A stretch of DNA of 64,000 nt from Bugula neritina (GCA_964035545.1 OZ037771.1:14638633-14702632); one strand, 5' to 3'; positions 1 to 13,098 are shown, counted from the first letter of the stretch. Program-made: numbers and translations. Notes: generated by a model from the letters alone, not told the origin.

Positions 1-342
1 TTGAATGTTCAGATTAGCTATAAATACATATTTTAGAGTTTATATGTGACAATTATTTTTCCATTTTTGGAGCCTAATTTGAACTGTTTATTCTTTATTT
101 AGGACGGTTAGTAAACAAGTTTGCCTTATTAAACTTCTGATTGAAATAATATTTTTTAAAACTTTTTCAATATAATTTGAAGTTTAAACCCATAGTTTGA
201 ATTATTAAATTTGTTTTATTTAAAACTGCTATAAAATTGGTAGAAACTAAAATTTACAACTGTACATTCATTGAAAAGTGGTGGATTTAATTGACATTTA
301 TCATAATGTTGCATATAATAAATGAAATCTTTATTCTCTTAG
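1..342 (+). other. Intron of the NHL-family gene that continues at 343
   Basis: No coding exon is visible. The stretch is AT-rich and ends in the acceptor of the exon that starts at 343, so it is read as intron. The propeller-coding exon expected upstream, by comparison with the two complete paralogues, is not in the window. Confidence 0.6.
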
Positions 343-1304
343 GTGAGAGCTTTGCATGCACTTACGGTAACAACACAGGGTCTCTGCCACCTGGGGAAGT
401 CAGAATTCAACTCAGACTAACAGAATCACAGCAACAAAGTCATGTTCAACATTCAGGTCAAGTGCACATGGAACAAATAGCTCAGTCTCCTTACAACACC
501 TGCACCTACCACAGTACTGTGGAGGGTAAGTTAGGCACTATTTATAGAACTTGAACATCTTGGGCATATGCATTACAAATATTTCAAGAGAGCAACTGTT
601 AAAATTGAAAGAGATTTATAAAGTTCAGAACCTTTTAACCTCATAAAAAAGTTTCAAACAGCAGATTTTTACCATTATATCAGGTTGTTAATTTTTGTCA
701 TTGATAAATTTAAAAGCTTCATGACATTATAACTTTACTTTTTTAATATTTACAGATTTCCCAGTAACAAGGAGATTATCGTTCAGAGCTAAATTCCGTC
801 TTCAATGCTCTCTTATGAGCGAACATGGATTCAAGTTTTATGTGAAAGCAGCATTTCGTCAGAAGAGAAAAATCATCCAAGAATTTTGTGGACAAGGTTA
901 GATCCGATCTAAAGCAAACTTACAATAAGCTTTTTAGATTCCAACGAAATGATAATTAAATTAATAAACTATGTACATCTGCTGTGTTTAGATTGTACTC
1001 TCCCTCTCAACCTTGAACCACAGTTTAATTGTGGGAACAACACCCTCACTGTCTATTGGTTGACCTCCGGGATCTACTTGGCTGACATGGTGGAACCACC
1101 AAAAGGGATAAAGAGGGTTACTGAGCAGATAAACCAGTCTAATCTCATGACATCATTAGGGAGCCATGACTCTACTTACATCTTTGAGTAAGTGATTATT
1201 ACTTCTAGAGCAATTTATAATTAATCGCGTTTACTCTTTCCAACTTGTTATAAAAAACGTGTTTTAAAAGTCCTTAAAATTTGTCTCATATAAATTATAA
1301 TATG

Positions 1305-1359
<55 letters not shown>

Positions 1360-1565
1360 ATATATATAAACTATAGCTAAGCTATAGCTATCTCACTGTA
1401 TTTAATCTCTATTACATCAACTTTATCTAAACTATTCATGTTTGCATCAACAGTACAGACTCTGCACAGACAAATTCACCAGGAGAGAAAGTTGAGGTTG
1501 TTCTATTTTCTACCTGCACTGATCCAACTCAGTCTTACGACTCAAACACAGACTCTTGTTCTTAA
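343..1565 (+). CDS. Secreted NHL-propeller family protein, C-terminal part (5' end outside window)
   Basis: Four exons are visible: 343-525, 756-896, 992-1187 and 1454-1565 (TAA stop). Each has AG/GT borders and phases that join into one frame. They match one-to-one the last four exons of the complete genes at 13929 and 25015. The lengths are 183/141/196/112 nt against 189/141/199/109-112 nt, the phases are identical, and the boundary motifs recur (DCT opening the third exon, an S/STCT motif in the last). Amino-acid identity is low, so this is an older paralogue. The visible part is the Cys-containing region after the propeller, whose function is unknown. No internal stop is seen, so the gene is probably functional. 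The signal peptide and propeller exons must lie upstream of the window. Confidence 0.75.
1305..1368. repeat. (TA)n microsatellite
   Basis: A nearly pure TA dinucleotide run inside the last intron of the partial NHL-family gene. Confidence 0.9.
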
Positions 1566-4500
1566 AATTATCCCCCTTTGCATGTTACATGGTGAAAGGA
1601 CAATTCAAGCAGTACTGTATTCATGTAACAGAGAAACAGCTCTGTCCATTATACTATTATAAGATCTTGAACTTCCATTCTTGCAAATTGTTAAAGTGAT
1701 CTAATGCTAAGATTTAATAATAAAGATTGCCACTTCTGTGTATATACCTTATAAGTTATCGTTTTATACATTAAATATAGGTTTTAATCAATAGAATATG
1801 AAATTAAATGTCATTGATTAAAGAATAAATGTTTGCTTTATATCTTTTAAAAACATTAATAATTTTTATATAAACTTTTAACATTAACGTTTGAAACTTA
1901 AATAGAAAACAAGTTACAGCTACTGGTAATTTCAAGGCATGCATGCATATTCCTATAAATACATTTATACTTAACTTCCTCAAAACTTTTTTAGAACTTT
2001 ATTCTTTCCCAATATTTACTTTGTGTTGAGTGAAAGACAAAGCGTTTAGGAGAGGTGTGCAAATAAATTTTCAGATCTGCTTAACAACGCCATCTTCCTA
2101 TTTTTTGTCAACAGTTTTTCTGCTTAGTGCAAGTTTTTTTACCTCTTAAATAAAAGAATCAAAAGTAACTCTAGTTGCATGCACCACCTAGTGGTCCTTG
2201 CAGATAACTATGATCGAATTTTACTGCAGTATTTTCCTATTGCATGCACTAACTGATAACATAGACTTTATGCAGTATACCACATTAAGTGTTAAAAGTA
2301 TTTTTGTGACTGATAGCTATACGATTTATTTTTCAACAGACAGAATAATCCCACAACTGTAAAATTTTACAGATACCAAATTTATCAAAATAATGTTTTA
2401 GAGATTTGCAAACTGCAACAAAGTAAAATTTAAAAAATTTAATTTAAAAGGCTTACATCAATTTCTTGCCAAATAGATGAAAATTATATATTATTTACAT
2501 TGATTTACCAAATAAGTAATAATAGTAATGAAATGCTAAGAACATTTTATATCTACAATAATATGCGAGGTTTTAAGCACCCAAATGTATTGAAACATTA
2601 TAATTCTAAAAGTGTAACAATAATTATTAACTTATATTATTTTTTGTTATCATCAAGATAATTGCATTACTATAATATAATTATTTCCACCAGTATAGAC
2701 ATATATGATTTCAACATTTTTTTCTATATTATTAAATATCATCACAAATAAACAACTGCCTTATAAAGTGCTTCAATCACAATAAATATATTTTCAAATT
2801 ACTTTCAAATGTATTGATATAATAAACCAGTTATTTGCTGGTGTTTACAGGGCGATGAAATATTAGTTAATTCAGTATAACTCTAAGTCTAAAGTTTATT
2901 CATACCAGGGGCTACAATAGCTGCCGTACATTCTTTTTGTATAATAAAATTAGAAGAAATAAGAACGGAGACATAAAACATTGGCTACAAGGCAACACAA
3001 CACATAGCTCAAACCTGAATAAATAACAAAGAGAGATGTATAATCCATTAGACTTATATAAGCTTTTATTTAACTGTAACTTAGCCAAGTGTATAGTGAC
3101 AATGAATTGCTTTTGTCATGCTTCATCATCTTAAGCAAACTACTCAAATTATTATTTTTGAATTCAAAATGCATAGCTTTTACGAAAGCATTTTAGTTAT
3201 CCTCTCTGAAAATAATTATGTACTATGCAGTTTACCACAATAAACATACTGCTTTATAAAACAGTTTAATTTATAGAAAATAATGTTAGAGCTTCAACAT
3301 ACAAGTTATTATTGTATTTAATTTCTACTTTAATATTCAACATACAAGTTTACAAATACTAAGACTTCAGATCATGATGGTTGACAAAATATTTCATCAC
3401 ATGACTAGAAGCCACTGTCCATCTGGAAAACAATAAATTGGTAATTTGTCACCATCTGAGCAACATTATACTTTGAAATTTGCATTTTTCAACAATTGAT
3501 TATTATCTAAACTGTAGCTTGAAAAGAGCTGTATTAAGTAGTTGTACAAAAAAAAAGATTATGATAGTTGTTTTCTAAGAAAAACTTCGATTTTCTGTTT
3601 CTCAATGACAACTGATAAAAGTTATTATTTTACCATTCACAGTATGATTGCAAAATTTCATAGAAATCAGCTTGCATTATCTTTGCACAGTATATATCAT
3701 AATAACTGGAAGCTGAAATTGCTTTACAAAGCTTCATAATCTACGTATTCTGATGAATACAACATGCTTCGATAATTTCCTCTCAAAATATAAAAACAGA
3801 ATTAAATTTCCCCACTAAACTCGTAGTTCCTATCTGAACATACTTTATTTAGATAGGAACTAAGAGTTTAGTGTGCAACTGATAGCACTATGTACAGATT
3901 ATCATATGTTATTTATACTATGTTTAATATTAAATATCTCGATACATTCATTATTGCTATTATAGCTATACTTTAAAAACTGTATTATATAAACATGGTA
4001 GGTATATAAACCTGGTATGCCATGAATAATTTCCTGAAAAAGCCAATATTTAGGAGTTTATCAAATTAGTTTGCGAACAAAGCAAAAGTTTAAAATTGAA
4101 TAAAACTTATTACTTATAGTAGAAATTATTTTTCTTAACTATATGCTGTTTTATGTAAAGATCAAAATCTTTCTGATCAAAATATGAAGACTAAGAATAA
4201 TAAATTGATTGTCATGGAGAAGAAAAAACCTTTAGTCCTTGAAACAATAAAACATTATATTATATAAATGTATTATATACAATATTACAATACTATATTT
4301 CAATACTAAGAGTGCATTGCTCATTAAATCATACGTTTTATGAGCAAGCATCGGTGTGACAACTCCTTTGAAAACAGATTTGAACAGTAAAATATTCAAA
4401 TACATAATATGCACTAATAAAGAGTTGTTGGAACATTGTATAATCTTGCATATAAAGTTAGTAATAAATTAAATGAGAAATTGATATGAAATGTATTTAG

Positions 4501-5603
4501 ACAGGGTTCAGTATTCAGGAAGATTGACATTTAACATAAAAGTTGATAAGTTTGTGAGGAATTGATAGAAATAAGATGCAAATATATAAGCCATTATTGA
4601 TTATAGCAATGTTCCATACTTAAGTATTGTTGACTGAGTCTCAAGCAGTTTGTTAGTTGAATAAAAGTGAAAAATGTGTGCAAGTGTTTCTTCCGAATAT
4701 TGTGGATGTAAATGATGGTAACTTTTTGTTTCTCACACACAGTAACAAATTTAAGTATTGAGGTTATATATTTGTAAAGCTTTATAGAATATCAATTTCT
4801 CAAGCTAACTATATTTATTTGTATATATATACATGAAGTTTCAGCAAGGAGTTTTTTTTAAATTGTTTTTTGAGCCCATTTTCTATAAAGAAAATGCTGT
4901 GATATTTTATCTAATATACATTCTAACTAGTCTAATTTATTACACATATTTTATAAGCTGCACTACTTTTGATATGACAGCTAAATTATTTATAGTTTTT
5001 AAAGAGTTGTGTGTCTATGTAAAACATTATCCTCTTGTAAAGGAAGGACAACCTACTTGGTTTAACTGGTAGGAAATACAAGAGACCAGTTTGTATAATG
5101 TATAATTTATTTTTAATACATATAGGTATACATATATATGAAAATGACACCAAAGAACTTTTACTGTCTTACAACGAAGGGCAGCTAACACTGCAAGAGG
5201 TCTTATTATTGGCTAATATATACATTGTAATATATGTGTAATATAATCTGTAATATATGTGTAATATAATCTGTAATATTGCATGTTGCTAATGTTTATT
5301 GTATTGACTTTATGCCAAATGATGTTTGTAGATTAATTACTGCATTACAAACATTTATAAGGCTGATAAAAGCTAACATGTAGATTGATGAATTACCATG
5401 ACTGGTTTAGAAAGTAAGTTGGTAGTCACATGCTGTGCTATCACCATGTCAAAAATGATGCTAGTTGTGCAGTCAGCTTATACAAAAGTCCAAGAAAAAA
5501 ACAGCATATAGAATTATCAAAGTTACCGCAATTATGATCACTACACTTTTAAACATGAAATTATTTCTCATTTACAGTAAATAACTGAGGTTTTAGAGTT
5601 TTA
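1566..5603. other. Intergenic, no gene recognised
   Basis: About 4 kb of AT-rich sequence with only short, low-quality reading frames and no family resemblance. It holds a strong hairpin (3814-3872) and a small imperfect tandem repeat near 5225-5275. I see nothing else that can be supported. Confidence 0.6.
3814..3872. other. Strong 22-bp-stem hairpin, pre-miRNA-sized
   Basis: Positions 3814-3835 and 3851-3872 are reverse complements over 22 nt with one mismatch, separated by a 15-nt loop. Size and geometry fit a metazoan pre-miRNA, but the arms match no miRNA I recognise. A small MITE remnant is an equally simple explanation. The transcribed strand is unknown. Confidence 0.4.
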
Positions 5604-6971
5604 TCAAATACATTTCGTTGAAGTAAAGTGTGAGAAGTCAGCCACAGAACTTCCTGTCAGCAGGTCATACGGATAATTTAGGTGAGTGACATTCAGCAAT
5701 TCGCAGACACCTGTCGACTTCTGGTAGTTGACAGAATAACATGGCTGGCTAGAGAGACATTTTTGGAGACAGCGGAAAGCGGAATGGGTGTTCATGGTGG
5801 TGTAGGCACCAGGGTTGGGGTCAATTACATGTAAATGTAATTAATTACAATTACAATTACATGAAGATTTGTCAATTACAATTACAATTATAATTACAGT
5901 TGAAAATAAATGTAATTAATTACAATTACAATTACATGGCAATGTAATTAATTACAATTACAATTACTTTTGTTCTCGCAAGGAATAAATAGAAGTTACT
6001 TCTAGAGTCCAACTACCAGCGGCAATGGTGAACCTCTTTTGTTTTCTACAGTGATATTATTATGCCATTCCATACCAAATCAACCAACTTTCAAGGAGTC
6101 CCACATCTTTGTGTCTCAGATTTTGCTCATATTTACACTAAATGGACCTACACATTTTCAGATTACCATTCGTGAATATTTCTGGCCTGACACAAAAACA
6201 TTTTGAGAAATTACTACTTTGGTGAACAAAGGTTGGAAAATTTGTGATTTATACTTTTAGACCAATTTATATGTAATTTAAAATTTGATTAGGCGAGTAT
6301 TTGAAATTTTTCAAAATTTACAAAGATTTGTTCATATTCAATGATTTTGCATATATGCACACAAAGTATTCTGTAGTATGTGTTGCTACTAGTGCAAATT
6401 GTTGGGTATTATCAAATCACAGCAAATTTTAAGGCTCAGTCTAGAAAATTGATTGAGATATAGACGTTTATAGATTAGTCTAAAAATAGAAATCACAAAT
6501 TTTCCTCAAAATGTTTCTCAACTTTTGTCCACAAAAGTAGTCAGTTCTCAAAAAAAATTTGTGTCAGGTCAGAAATACTGAAGAAGAGTACTTGAGGCAC
6601 GTGTAGGTCTATTTGGTGTAAACATTAACAAAATCTGAGACGCAAATAGACGCGGGCAATTCGGTGAGCTGGCATGGAATGACCCTACTATATTGACCTA
6701 ACTATCTGAACTTGTTATTTAACAGTAGGCATTGTAGAAAAAGGAGTTTTTTAAAGATTTAAAAGTTTGAAGTAATTGACATGTAATTATAAAGTAATTG
6801 TAAAAATCAATTACATTAGATATGTAATTAATTACAATTACAATTACAATTACATTTTTAAACCTCAATTACAAATTACATTCAATTACTTGAAAAAATG
6901 TAATTAATTACAGCCAATTACAATTACAAATTACAATTACCCCAACCCTGGTAGGCACGGCCATTTAATTT
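5604..6971 (-). pseudogene. PAN/apple-domain exon split by a transposon
   Basis: Read on the minus strand, the exon begins after an AG acceptor near 6972. It codes a short N-terminal piece (6971 to about 6951), is interrupted by the element at 5810-6950, and resumes at 5809 to a TAA at 5604. Skipping the element, the frame is continuous and gives a PAN-like module: GRAY, then the Cys pattern RCLQKCLSSQPCYSVNY and STGVCELLN, ending TKCI. The PAN fold is an extracellular protein- or carbohydrate-binding domain. Reading into the element meets a stop within a few codons, so this allele should not make the full exon. No upstream exon was identified. It could be the 3' part of a gene related to the neighbouring pentraxin-like gene, but no compatible splice was found. 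Confidence 0.6.
5810..6950. mobile_element. Non-autonomous hAT-like foldback element, 1141 bp
   Basis: The element starts CAGGGTTGGGGT and ends with its reverse complement. It is flanked by a perfect 8-bp direct repeat, GTAGGCAC (5802-5809 and 6951-6958). An 8-bp target duplication with CAG... termini is typical of the hAT superfamily. Long subterminal runs of ATTAC/GTAAT motifs and an internal imperfect inverted repeat (about 6050-6270 against about 6480-6690) make most of it able to fold back. No transposase reading frame is seen. Confidence 0.85.
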
Positions 6972-7029
6972 CTGCTTTTTTATTTCACAGAACAGCATTT
7001 CATCTGTTGGAGGAACTAATTGTCAAAAT

Positions 7030-7225
7030 AATAATTATAATCTTAATCATCGGTCATAATCATAATTAGTATTCATAATTATATTCATAATCATAATCAA
7101 TAATCATAACGATATTCACTAGTCACAATCACTAGTCATTTTTACTTGTCACAATCACTAGTCATAATCATATTCATAATCATAATCACTATAGTCATAT
7201 TTACTATAGTCATAATCATAATCAA
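7030..7225. repeat. ATAATCAT-type simple repeat
   Basis: Irregular repetition of CATAATCA, TATTCATA and CACTAGTCA motifs over about 190 bp, between the PAN exon and the pentraxin-like gene. Confidence 0.8.
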
Positions 7226-7676
7226 ATAGGTTATAGTATAGTTGAAATTGATAAGCAGTTTTCTATGGCCATAATTACATAAACTGCGCAGATAATTATA
7301 AAGGAACAAATCTCATAACCGTCGTATTTTACTGGGTTTCTGCTCATATCATAATGTATTTCAATTTTAGAAGAAAAAAAAATATTTTGAGACTAAAAGG
7401 TTTTTAAACTTTCAATGAGCCAGTCATAACTTTGAACTTCATATATTTTAATAGCTATACATGTTAACTATAGTTGACTTTAACTTAAGTTGTTTGGGTT
7501 GTTCAAACAACAACTCAAAAATTTTCTTTTCAATTTTTAAATGCTTCAGCCATAATTTAAAATTATAGCTTCACACTTGATCACTCAAAATAAATAAAGT
7601 GTTGTATATCCTTCTACTTTGTCACTATTCAAAAAAATTTTCAAAAAGCATTTGACTTTAAAATTTTTGAACAATA

Positions 7677-9343
7677 TTAATCATAAAACAGAATCATCAG
7701 TACCATTGCAAGGAAAGGTTTCTTCACTCCTTCACTCATGACATTATCATCACCCTGGACTTGTAAAGTATCCCAATTTACAATGTTTCCTTTAGCTGTG
7801 CATCCCAATCCTTTAACTTCTTCAGCATCCATTTCCCGGTTCCACATGTTAAACATTGATAGGTTCCCTTTTAGCATCTGATTTAAGTCCAAAGCTCCTA
7901 CTGTAACAACAAACCACCACTATCATATCATGTAACGTTCTAACACCTTATAACAAAAGCTATGAGTCATAAGAATGAGTTATTAGGTGCTAAAGACAGA
8001 GTGGCAAAGAACTTACAGTAACTATCCTGGTCATGAAAAAGTATTAGCCCTCCACCACTACGTATAGATTGAAACCAAGATGCTACATCTGTGTAGTACA
8101 ACTCTAGACGCCCTGGACTGTTTAGGTCAGTATACCACTAGAATTTACAGTTTTCAAGTCAAAAAAACAAAATTAACATTAGTTCTAGAAAGAAAAAGAT
8201 CGTGAATAAACTAAACATGAGTATATGGTGTTTTTGTCAGTTTGAATCAAGTCAAAGCACAAGCAGTCCAATACATACCGACATACTTCCACCCTGCTTT
8301 ATGGTAATGCAATGCCAGTTCCAGCCACTAAACAGACCCTCAAAATAACTGTTAGAATGTACAAAGAAAAATATTCTCGTTGAAGGGAAATAAACAGATA
8401 TCCTAAAATTACTGCTGCTCTTGGAAAGTGAAACTACAAACTCGTTTGGATCACCTAAAACATGACAAAAAAAAACAAATTTTTATTTTGACCGCAAAGA
8501 TTTTATTATAGAAGAACTGAGAATTTTTTTAAAATTATTGTTGAATTTTCCAGTTTGTTTCAGTCACACTTTCTAGACAATTTTTCTCATTCAATGAGCA
8601 TCAGTGAGCTATAGGAAGTAGAGAATTTGCTTAATAATCCCCAAGTCATGGGTTTGATCTTCAGTAAAAAACATTGAAGATGTTAGGAAGAGTATCTAGT
8701 CATAATCATTTGTTTGTGCCACATATGAATAAGCCTTTTTTATCAGGTTTTTCAAAGGAGTAGTGACTATAAACTTGTGTGAATTGTTTTAGATTTAATC
8801 TTTCATCAGGTAAAGACAACAGATAAGTTGCATACTCTTATGAGTAATGGGAAAAATTAACTATAGATATAAGCTCAACCATGCATAAAGGTAGGCCTAC
8901 TATAGCATCTCATTCAAAAAGTGACATGAATCCCATTCATTTGCTGCAGCTTTTTCAACTGTTGCTAAATAATGTGCATATTATACTTGGATAGTTGAAC
9001 ATACTTTGCGTAGATATACCCAGCAGGTAAGTCTGCCTGCCAACTTCAAATTCTCCAGCCAACCAGAAACTGATGGTAAATTCAGACATGGCAGGAAGAT
9101 CAGTTTGATAAAGATACGTGTCTGTACTCCATGGCTGAGTGAAAACTTGTTTACTGACATAAGTTGAACCTAACATGTATTACATAATGCATAACAAAAA
9201 GGCTATAATAAACAACAAATATAATTTACAAGAAGCGTAATATTCTAGTAAGTAACTTCTGGTATGAAACTCTTACCAAAAGCGCAGTTGAAGATCAATA
9301 CAAAAATTATAAGCCAGCTTGAAGAAACAAAGCAATGCCACAT
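7677..9343 (-). CDS. Secreted pentraxin/LamG-like (concanavalin A-fold) protein
   Basis: Five exons on the minus strand: 9343-9277 (ATG), 9169-8987, 8454-8279, 8137-8017 and 7900-7677 (TAA). All have GT-AG borders and the phases add up to 771 nt, giving 256 aa. Exon 1 encodes a hydrophobic signal peptide (about residues 1-22). The rest is one pentraxin/LamG-type beta-sandwich. FTISFWL lies in the N-terminal strand, GWNWHCITIKQGGS matches the pentraxin W-H-C-T core strand, and the C-terminal part has NMWNREMDAEEV followed by C-x-x-K-GNIVNWD. Such proteins usually bind glycans or other ligands outside the cell, often with calcium. The tail after the domain is hydrophobic. Intron 2 (8986-8455) holds a degenerate SINE. 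Two broken copies lie at 10.6-11.1 kb and 20.96-22.3 kb. Whether to call it pentraxin or LamG is uncertain, but the fold family is clear. Confidence 0.8.
8605..8790 (+). mobile_element. Degenerate tRNA-derived SINE (family of 21713-21924)
   Basis: Shares with the better copies the B-box-like GGTTTGATC, the TTAGGAAGAG segment, the CATAATC...GTGCCACAT segment and the tail GTGACTATAAACTTG. It lies in the intron between pentraxin exons 2 and 3, at the same place as the SINE in the broken copy at 21.7 kb. Insertion therefore preceded the duplication of that gene. Confidence 0.7.
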
Positions 9344-10560
9344 TTTAGCAGTAATAGTTGCAATAGCAAAAGCTTATTTTACCACAGGGTTGTTTCTGTT
9401 ACTACTTATTCTTTGGAGCAACTCTCCTTAAATAGTTATTTTGTTTAACTGATCAATATCACTTTTTTAGTTCAGGTAAAAGCTAATTACGCATGTTTGC
9501 TTCAAACTTTTAGTATTTATGTTTATATATATATATAACTTTATAGTTTTTTATTATATAGCTGGATTTTAGTATATGCATTAAATGCATATTATTGATT
9601 TTGGCTCAAAGACTTTTGTTCATTAAAGGTTTTAAAGTTCTAGTTTAAGTGGTTTTTGTTTGAAATAACTCATTAATATTTTATTAATAAACTATGTTAT
9701 AAAACTATTTATTCAAAATTATTTACTTTTGTTATTGTTAAACTTGCTAAATACAACTAAACTTATTGCAAACGATTAAACACAAAAAGCACAAAGAATC
9801 AATAATTAAAAATTATTCCTAATATAGGTAACAAATTACCAAATTTAAAAGAGCATGCTTGTGCATAAGAAATACAAATTTGATTTGCAGCATTAGAAAA
9901 AAACAGCATTGAAAATTGCAGTATTTCAATGTTATTATATTATTTTAAGTGTAACTTATTTCTATAGTAATACAAAGAATTCTATTTAAACCTAATTTTC
10001 TTACGACTGTAAGGTTAACCTACCAGGCTAAGCTCCAGCTCCAAAGAGTTTTGTGTTGGCTTTCGTTTTGTTAACACTTGTCAGTAGCTTTAGTAGCCTA
10101 CCTGCTAGCTCGTAGCTTGTCAACATCGGATCATCTTACAAAGATGTCTGAATTTACAATAAGATAATTACAAGCAGAATTACTTGCTGGGTATATTTAC
10201 ACAAAGTATGTTGAAACGCCCATGTACACCTTCAAAATATTCAATATAACATCCTACACAGGATCACATAAATTATACAATATTTAGCAACAGTTGAAAA
10301 GTCACAGAAAAGCTACAACAAGTGCATGAATGAAAAATCATGTTACTTTCTAGACGAGCTGCAATAGATATAGTTCGGTTCAACTCTTCTAATTTTGACC
10401 CAATAACACTCATATTATTACGTCATTTTATTTGTTGTCTTTACACGATGAGAGATGCTATCTACTAAGGTGTGACTGAAACAAACTAAAAACTTCAAAA
10501 AATTTTCAGTTCTTTTCTAATAAAACAATTATATATAGTTCAATGATACATCTGAATATG
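9344..10560. other. Upstream region of the pentraxin-like gene, partly repeated elsewhere
   Basis: No coding exon seen. About 9350-10000 is clearly similar to about 11090-11700 and about 22400-22990, for example around a shared segment reading roughly CTCATTAATATTTTATTAA. This is the duplicated 5' flank of three pentraxin copies. The rest (10000-10560) shows nothing I can name. Confidence 0.6.
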
Positions 10561-10599
10561 CAAGGAAAATTTCTGTCACTTCAAGACATCGGAACGAGT

Positions 10600-11078
10600 T
10601 GGTTTCAATCTATAGAAGCAGCCTACTTTTTTAAATCAATGCATTTGTTTCTTCCCACTCAAGAATCCTCTTTGTATATTCTTACAGTAACTTTGAGGAT
10701 TTGTTCAGCTGCAGATGTAGGACCTTGGTTTCAATTCCTAAGGAGTCGGGGGAGAGCTAATTTCCTTTCATAGCCAGAATAATTACTGTAAGTTCTTTGT
10801 CACCCAGCCTTTAGTATACTTGATGACTTACTATAATGACTCATACCCTCTGTTATAAGGTGATAGAAAGCTACATGATATGATATTGGTGGTTTGTTGT
10901 TACAGTAGGAGCTTTGGACTTAAATCAAATGCTAAAAGGGAGCCTATCAATGTTCAACATGTGGGACAAAGAAATGGATGCTGACAAAATCAGAAGATTA
11001 GGATGCAGAGCTAAAGAAAACATCGTAAACTGGGATACTTTAAAAATACATGTGGTTGATGGTGGTGTCACATTTTAA
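10600..11078 (+). pseudogene. Inverted, broken pentraxin/LamG-like copy
   Basis: Opposite in strand to the intact gene. About 10635-10715 resembles the second half of its exon 3 (segments like CTTACAGTAACTTTGAGGAT). It is joined directly to an exon-4-like piece (about 10714-10777) that has frame disruptions and keeps the TACTgtaagttctttg donor. A further intron leads to an exon-5-like piece, 10906-11078, that starts exactly like the intact gene's last exon and keeps NMW, EMDAD and the NWDTL motif. Its closing stop (11076-11078) falls in sequence resembling the reverse strand of the intact gene's start-codon region. The inversion joint is therefore near 11060. No signal peptide exon is present, so this is a pseudogene. 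Confidence 0.75.
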
Positions 11079-13098
11079 TAGCAATTGCAATAGTGAAATG
11101 TTATTTATTATAGTACCACTTATTCTTGCAAGCAGCTTGTCTTAAATGGTTATACTTTGTTCAACTAATCAGTATCACCTTTTTGATTAGGATTGAGCAT
11201 TTAAGTATTTTGTACTTCAAAATGTTTGCACTTATGCTTATATAAAATTTAGCTTGTTACTATAATAGTTTGATTTTAATCTACATTATACATGTTTGCA
11301 TGAAATTGATTTTTGTTCAAAGTTCTTTATTCATTAAAGTTATTCAAAGTTTTTATACTAAGTGGTTTTTTTGTTTAAAGCAACTCATCAATATTTTATT
11401 AACAAATTATGTTATAAAACCATTAATTTAAAATTATTTACTTTTTTATTGGTAAATCTGCTAAACACAATTAAAAAGACATGCAAAGACACAAACACAA
11501 ATACCACAATTGATTAATAACAGTATATATAACTAAACAACTTTTAAAAGAGTATAGTTCGTTAAGGAATACAAATTTTAAATTGCAGCATTAGAAATAA
11601 TTTACTATAGAAATTGCAGTATTTCAAGGTTATCATATTACTAATGTAGCTTGTTCCTATAATTTTACAAAGCACTATACTTAAACAAACAAGGTTATTG
11701 ACTTTTATTCTGAGAATTTATATTTTTGTCAAACCATTTATTCAATTATAGTAATTCAGGTTGCCTTGGATAGTGCAATTGTGTTTCTAACTACTGTAAC
11801 AGAGAAATAACTATAAACTAAAACTCAAAGCTTTTTCTGGAAAACAGGTGTTTTAAGTATTACTTCAGAGGTGACGTAATTGACGCAATAAGATTAGTGA
11901 TAGTTTGATTTTACTTTGGGTCTCTTTTGAAATTATAGTGTTATAATAATTGTGCAAGACAATTTTAGAAATATCATCAGTTCAAATAGCACATGTTATG
12001 ATTATTGACATAAGTATTTTGCTATTGACTATTGTGTATGTAGACTACAAAAAACTCAAAAAGTTATTGTTAGTTTAAAAGTTGACATAAGAAGTCACAA
12101 TAACAGTTTTATTTTGAAATATTGAAAGTTGTGGCTGCTCCTGCTTTATATTTAGTCGGAAAGTTCTAGATTAAGTGCACCTTGCAGTGACTGTCAACAC
12201 TTTGACATTTCCATGATCACATATGTAACACCTCTTATGATTGGTTATGCAACAAACTCCTGGCCTATAAGATGTTGTCTTATATACTTATAGTAATAGT
12301 AACAGTTTCAAACTTAACTGTAAACAATAGTAATAGTTTCAGACTTAACTATAGTCATCTGATAACTTAGTGGTTATGCAAAAGAAATTATAAGACTCTA
12401 AATACTTGCTCACTGTCTAGGGTAGACACTTTTAAGCATATTTGATTATGCCAAATGTTAATATAATATTATGTTATATGGGAGGATTTATACCCTGGAA
12501 TTTTGCTATTAACTGTCAACTTATTATGCAATAACATTGCTTAACATTTAAGGGTCAAAGATTAGCTACACTAAGTAAATTGAAACTAACACATGCATGT
12601 TTAACATAAACTAGTGAACCAGTATTTGTCTGGTAAAACTTAAATAAAACTGTAACAGTATTCTGAAAATAATTAAAAGTATAGACTTGCTGATTAAAGT
12701 TTCCTTATTTAGCAATATTCTATGCCGTTGCACAATCATGATTCAATGTACAGTAAATTCTGCAACACATTATAAGAAAAGTAAAATTAATGTAAAGCTC
12801 AAGCTTGAGTAAAAAATAAAATATATAGTCTAGTGTTTTCATTTTTCCCAATTTACTGATGTGGTTTATAGTTATACCAATCGTAGAAATAAATTGAGGA
12901 TTCATTTCACTTGTAGCCTGGAAATTATCTGTTATCTATATTCAGCAGTTACTGACTAGCGGTTAAAGCTTAGTAAACATGCACAAAGTTAGTGGTTTTG
13001 GTAAAGGTCATTGCAGATGTTAACAAGGGCATATTCAGTCTAATAACTGCCTTTTTGGCGCAATAGAAAACAATTCCTTGTAGCTGGTTAAAATATCC
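11079..13098. other. Intergenic, left copy of the duplicated unit
   Basis: No gene. The sequence parallels about 22350-24690 with scattered indels, for example a matching block at about 12550-12640 and about 24150-24240 and again just before 13080 and 24690. A fragment near 12955-13060 resembles the 5' half of a tRNA-derived repeat and is present at the matching place in the right unit (24538-24660). Confidence 0.65.
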
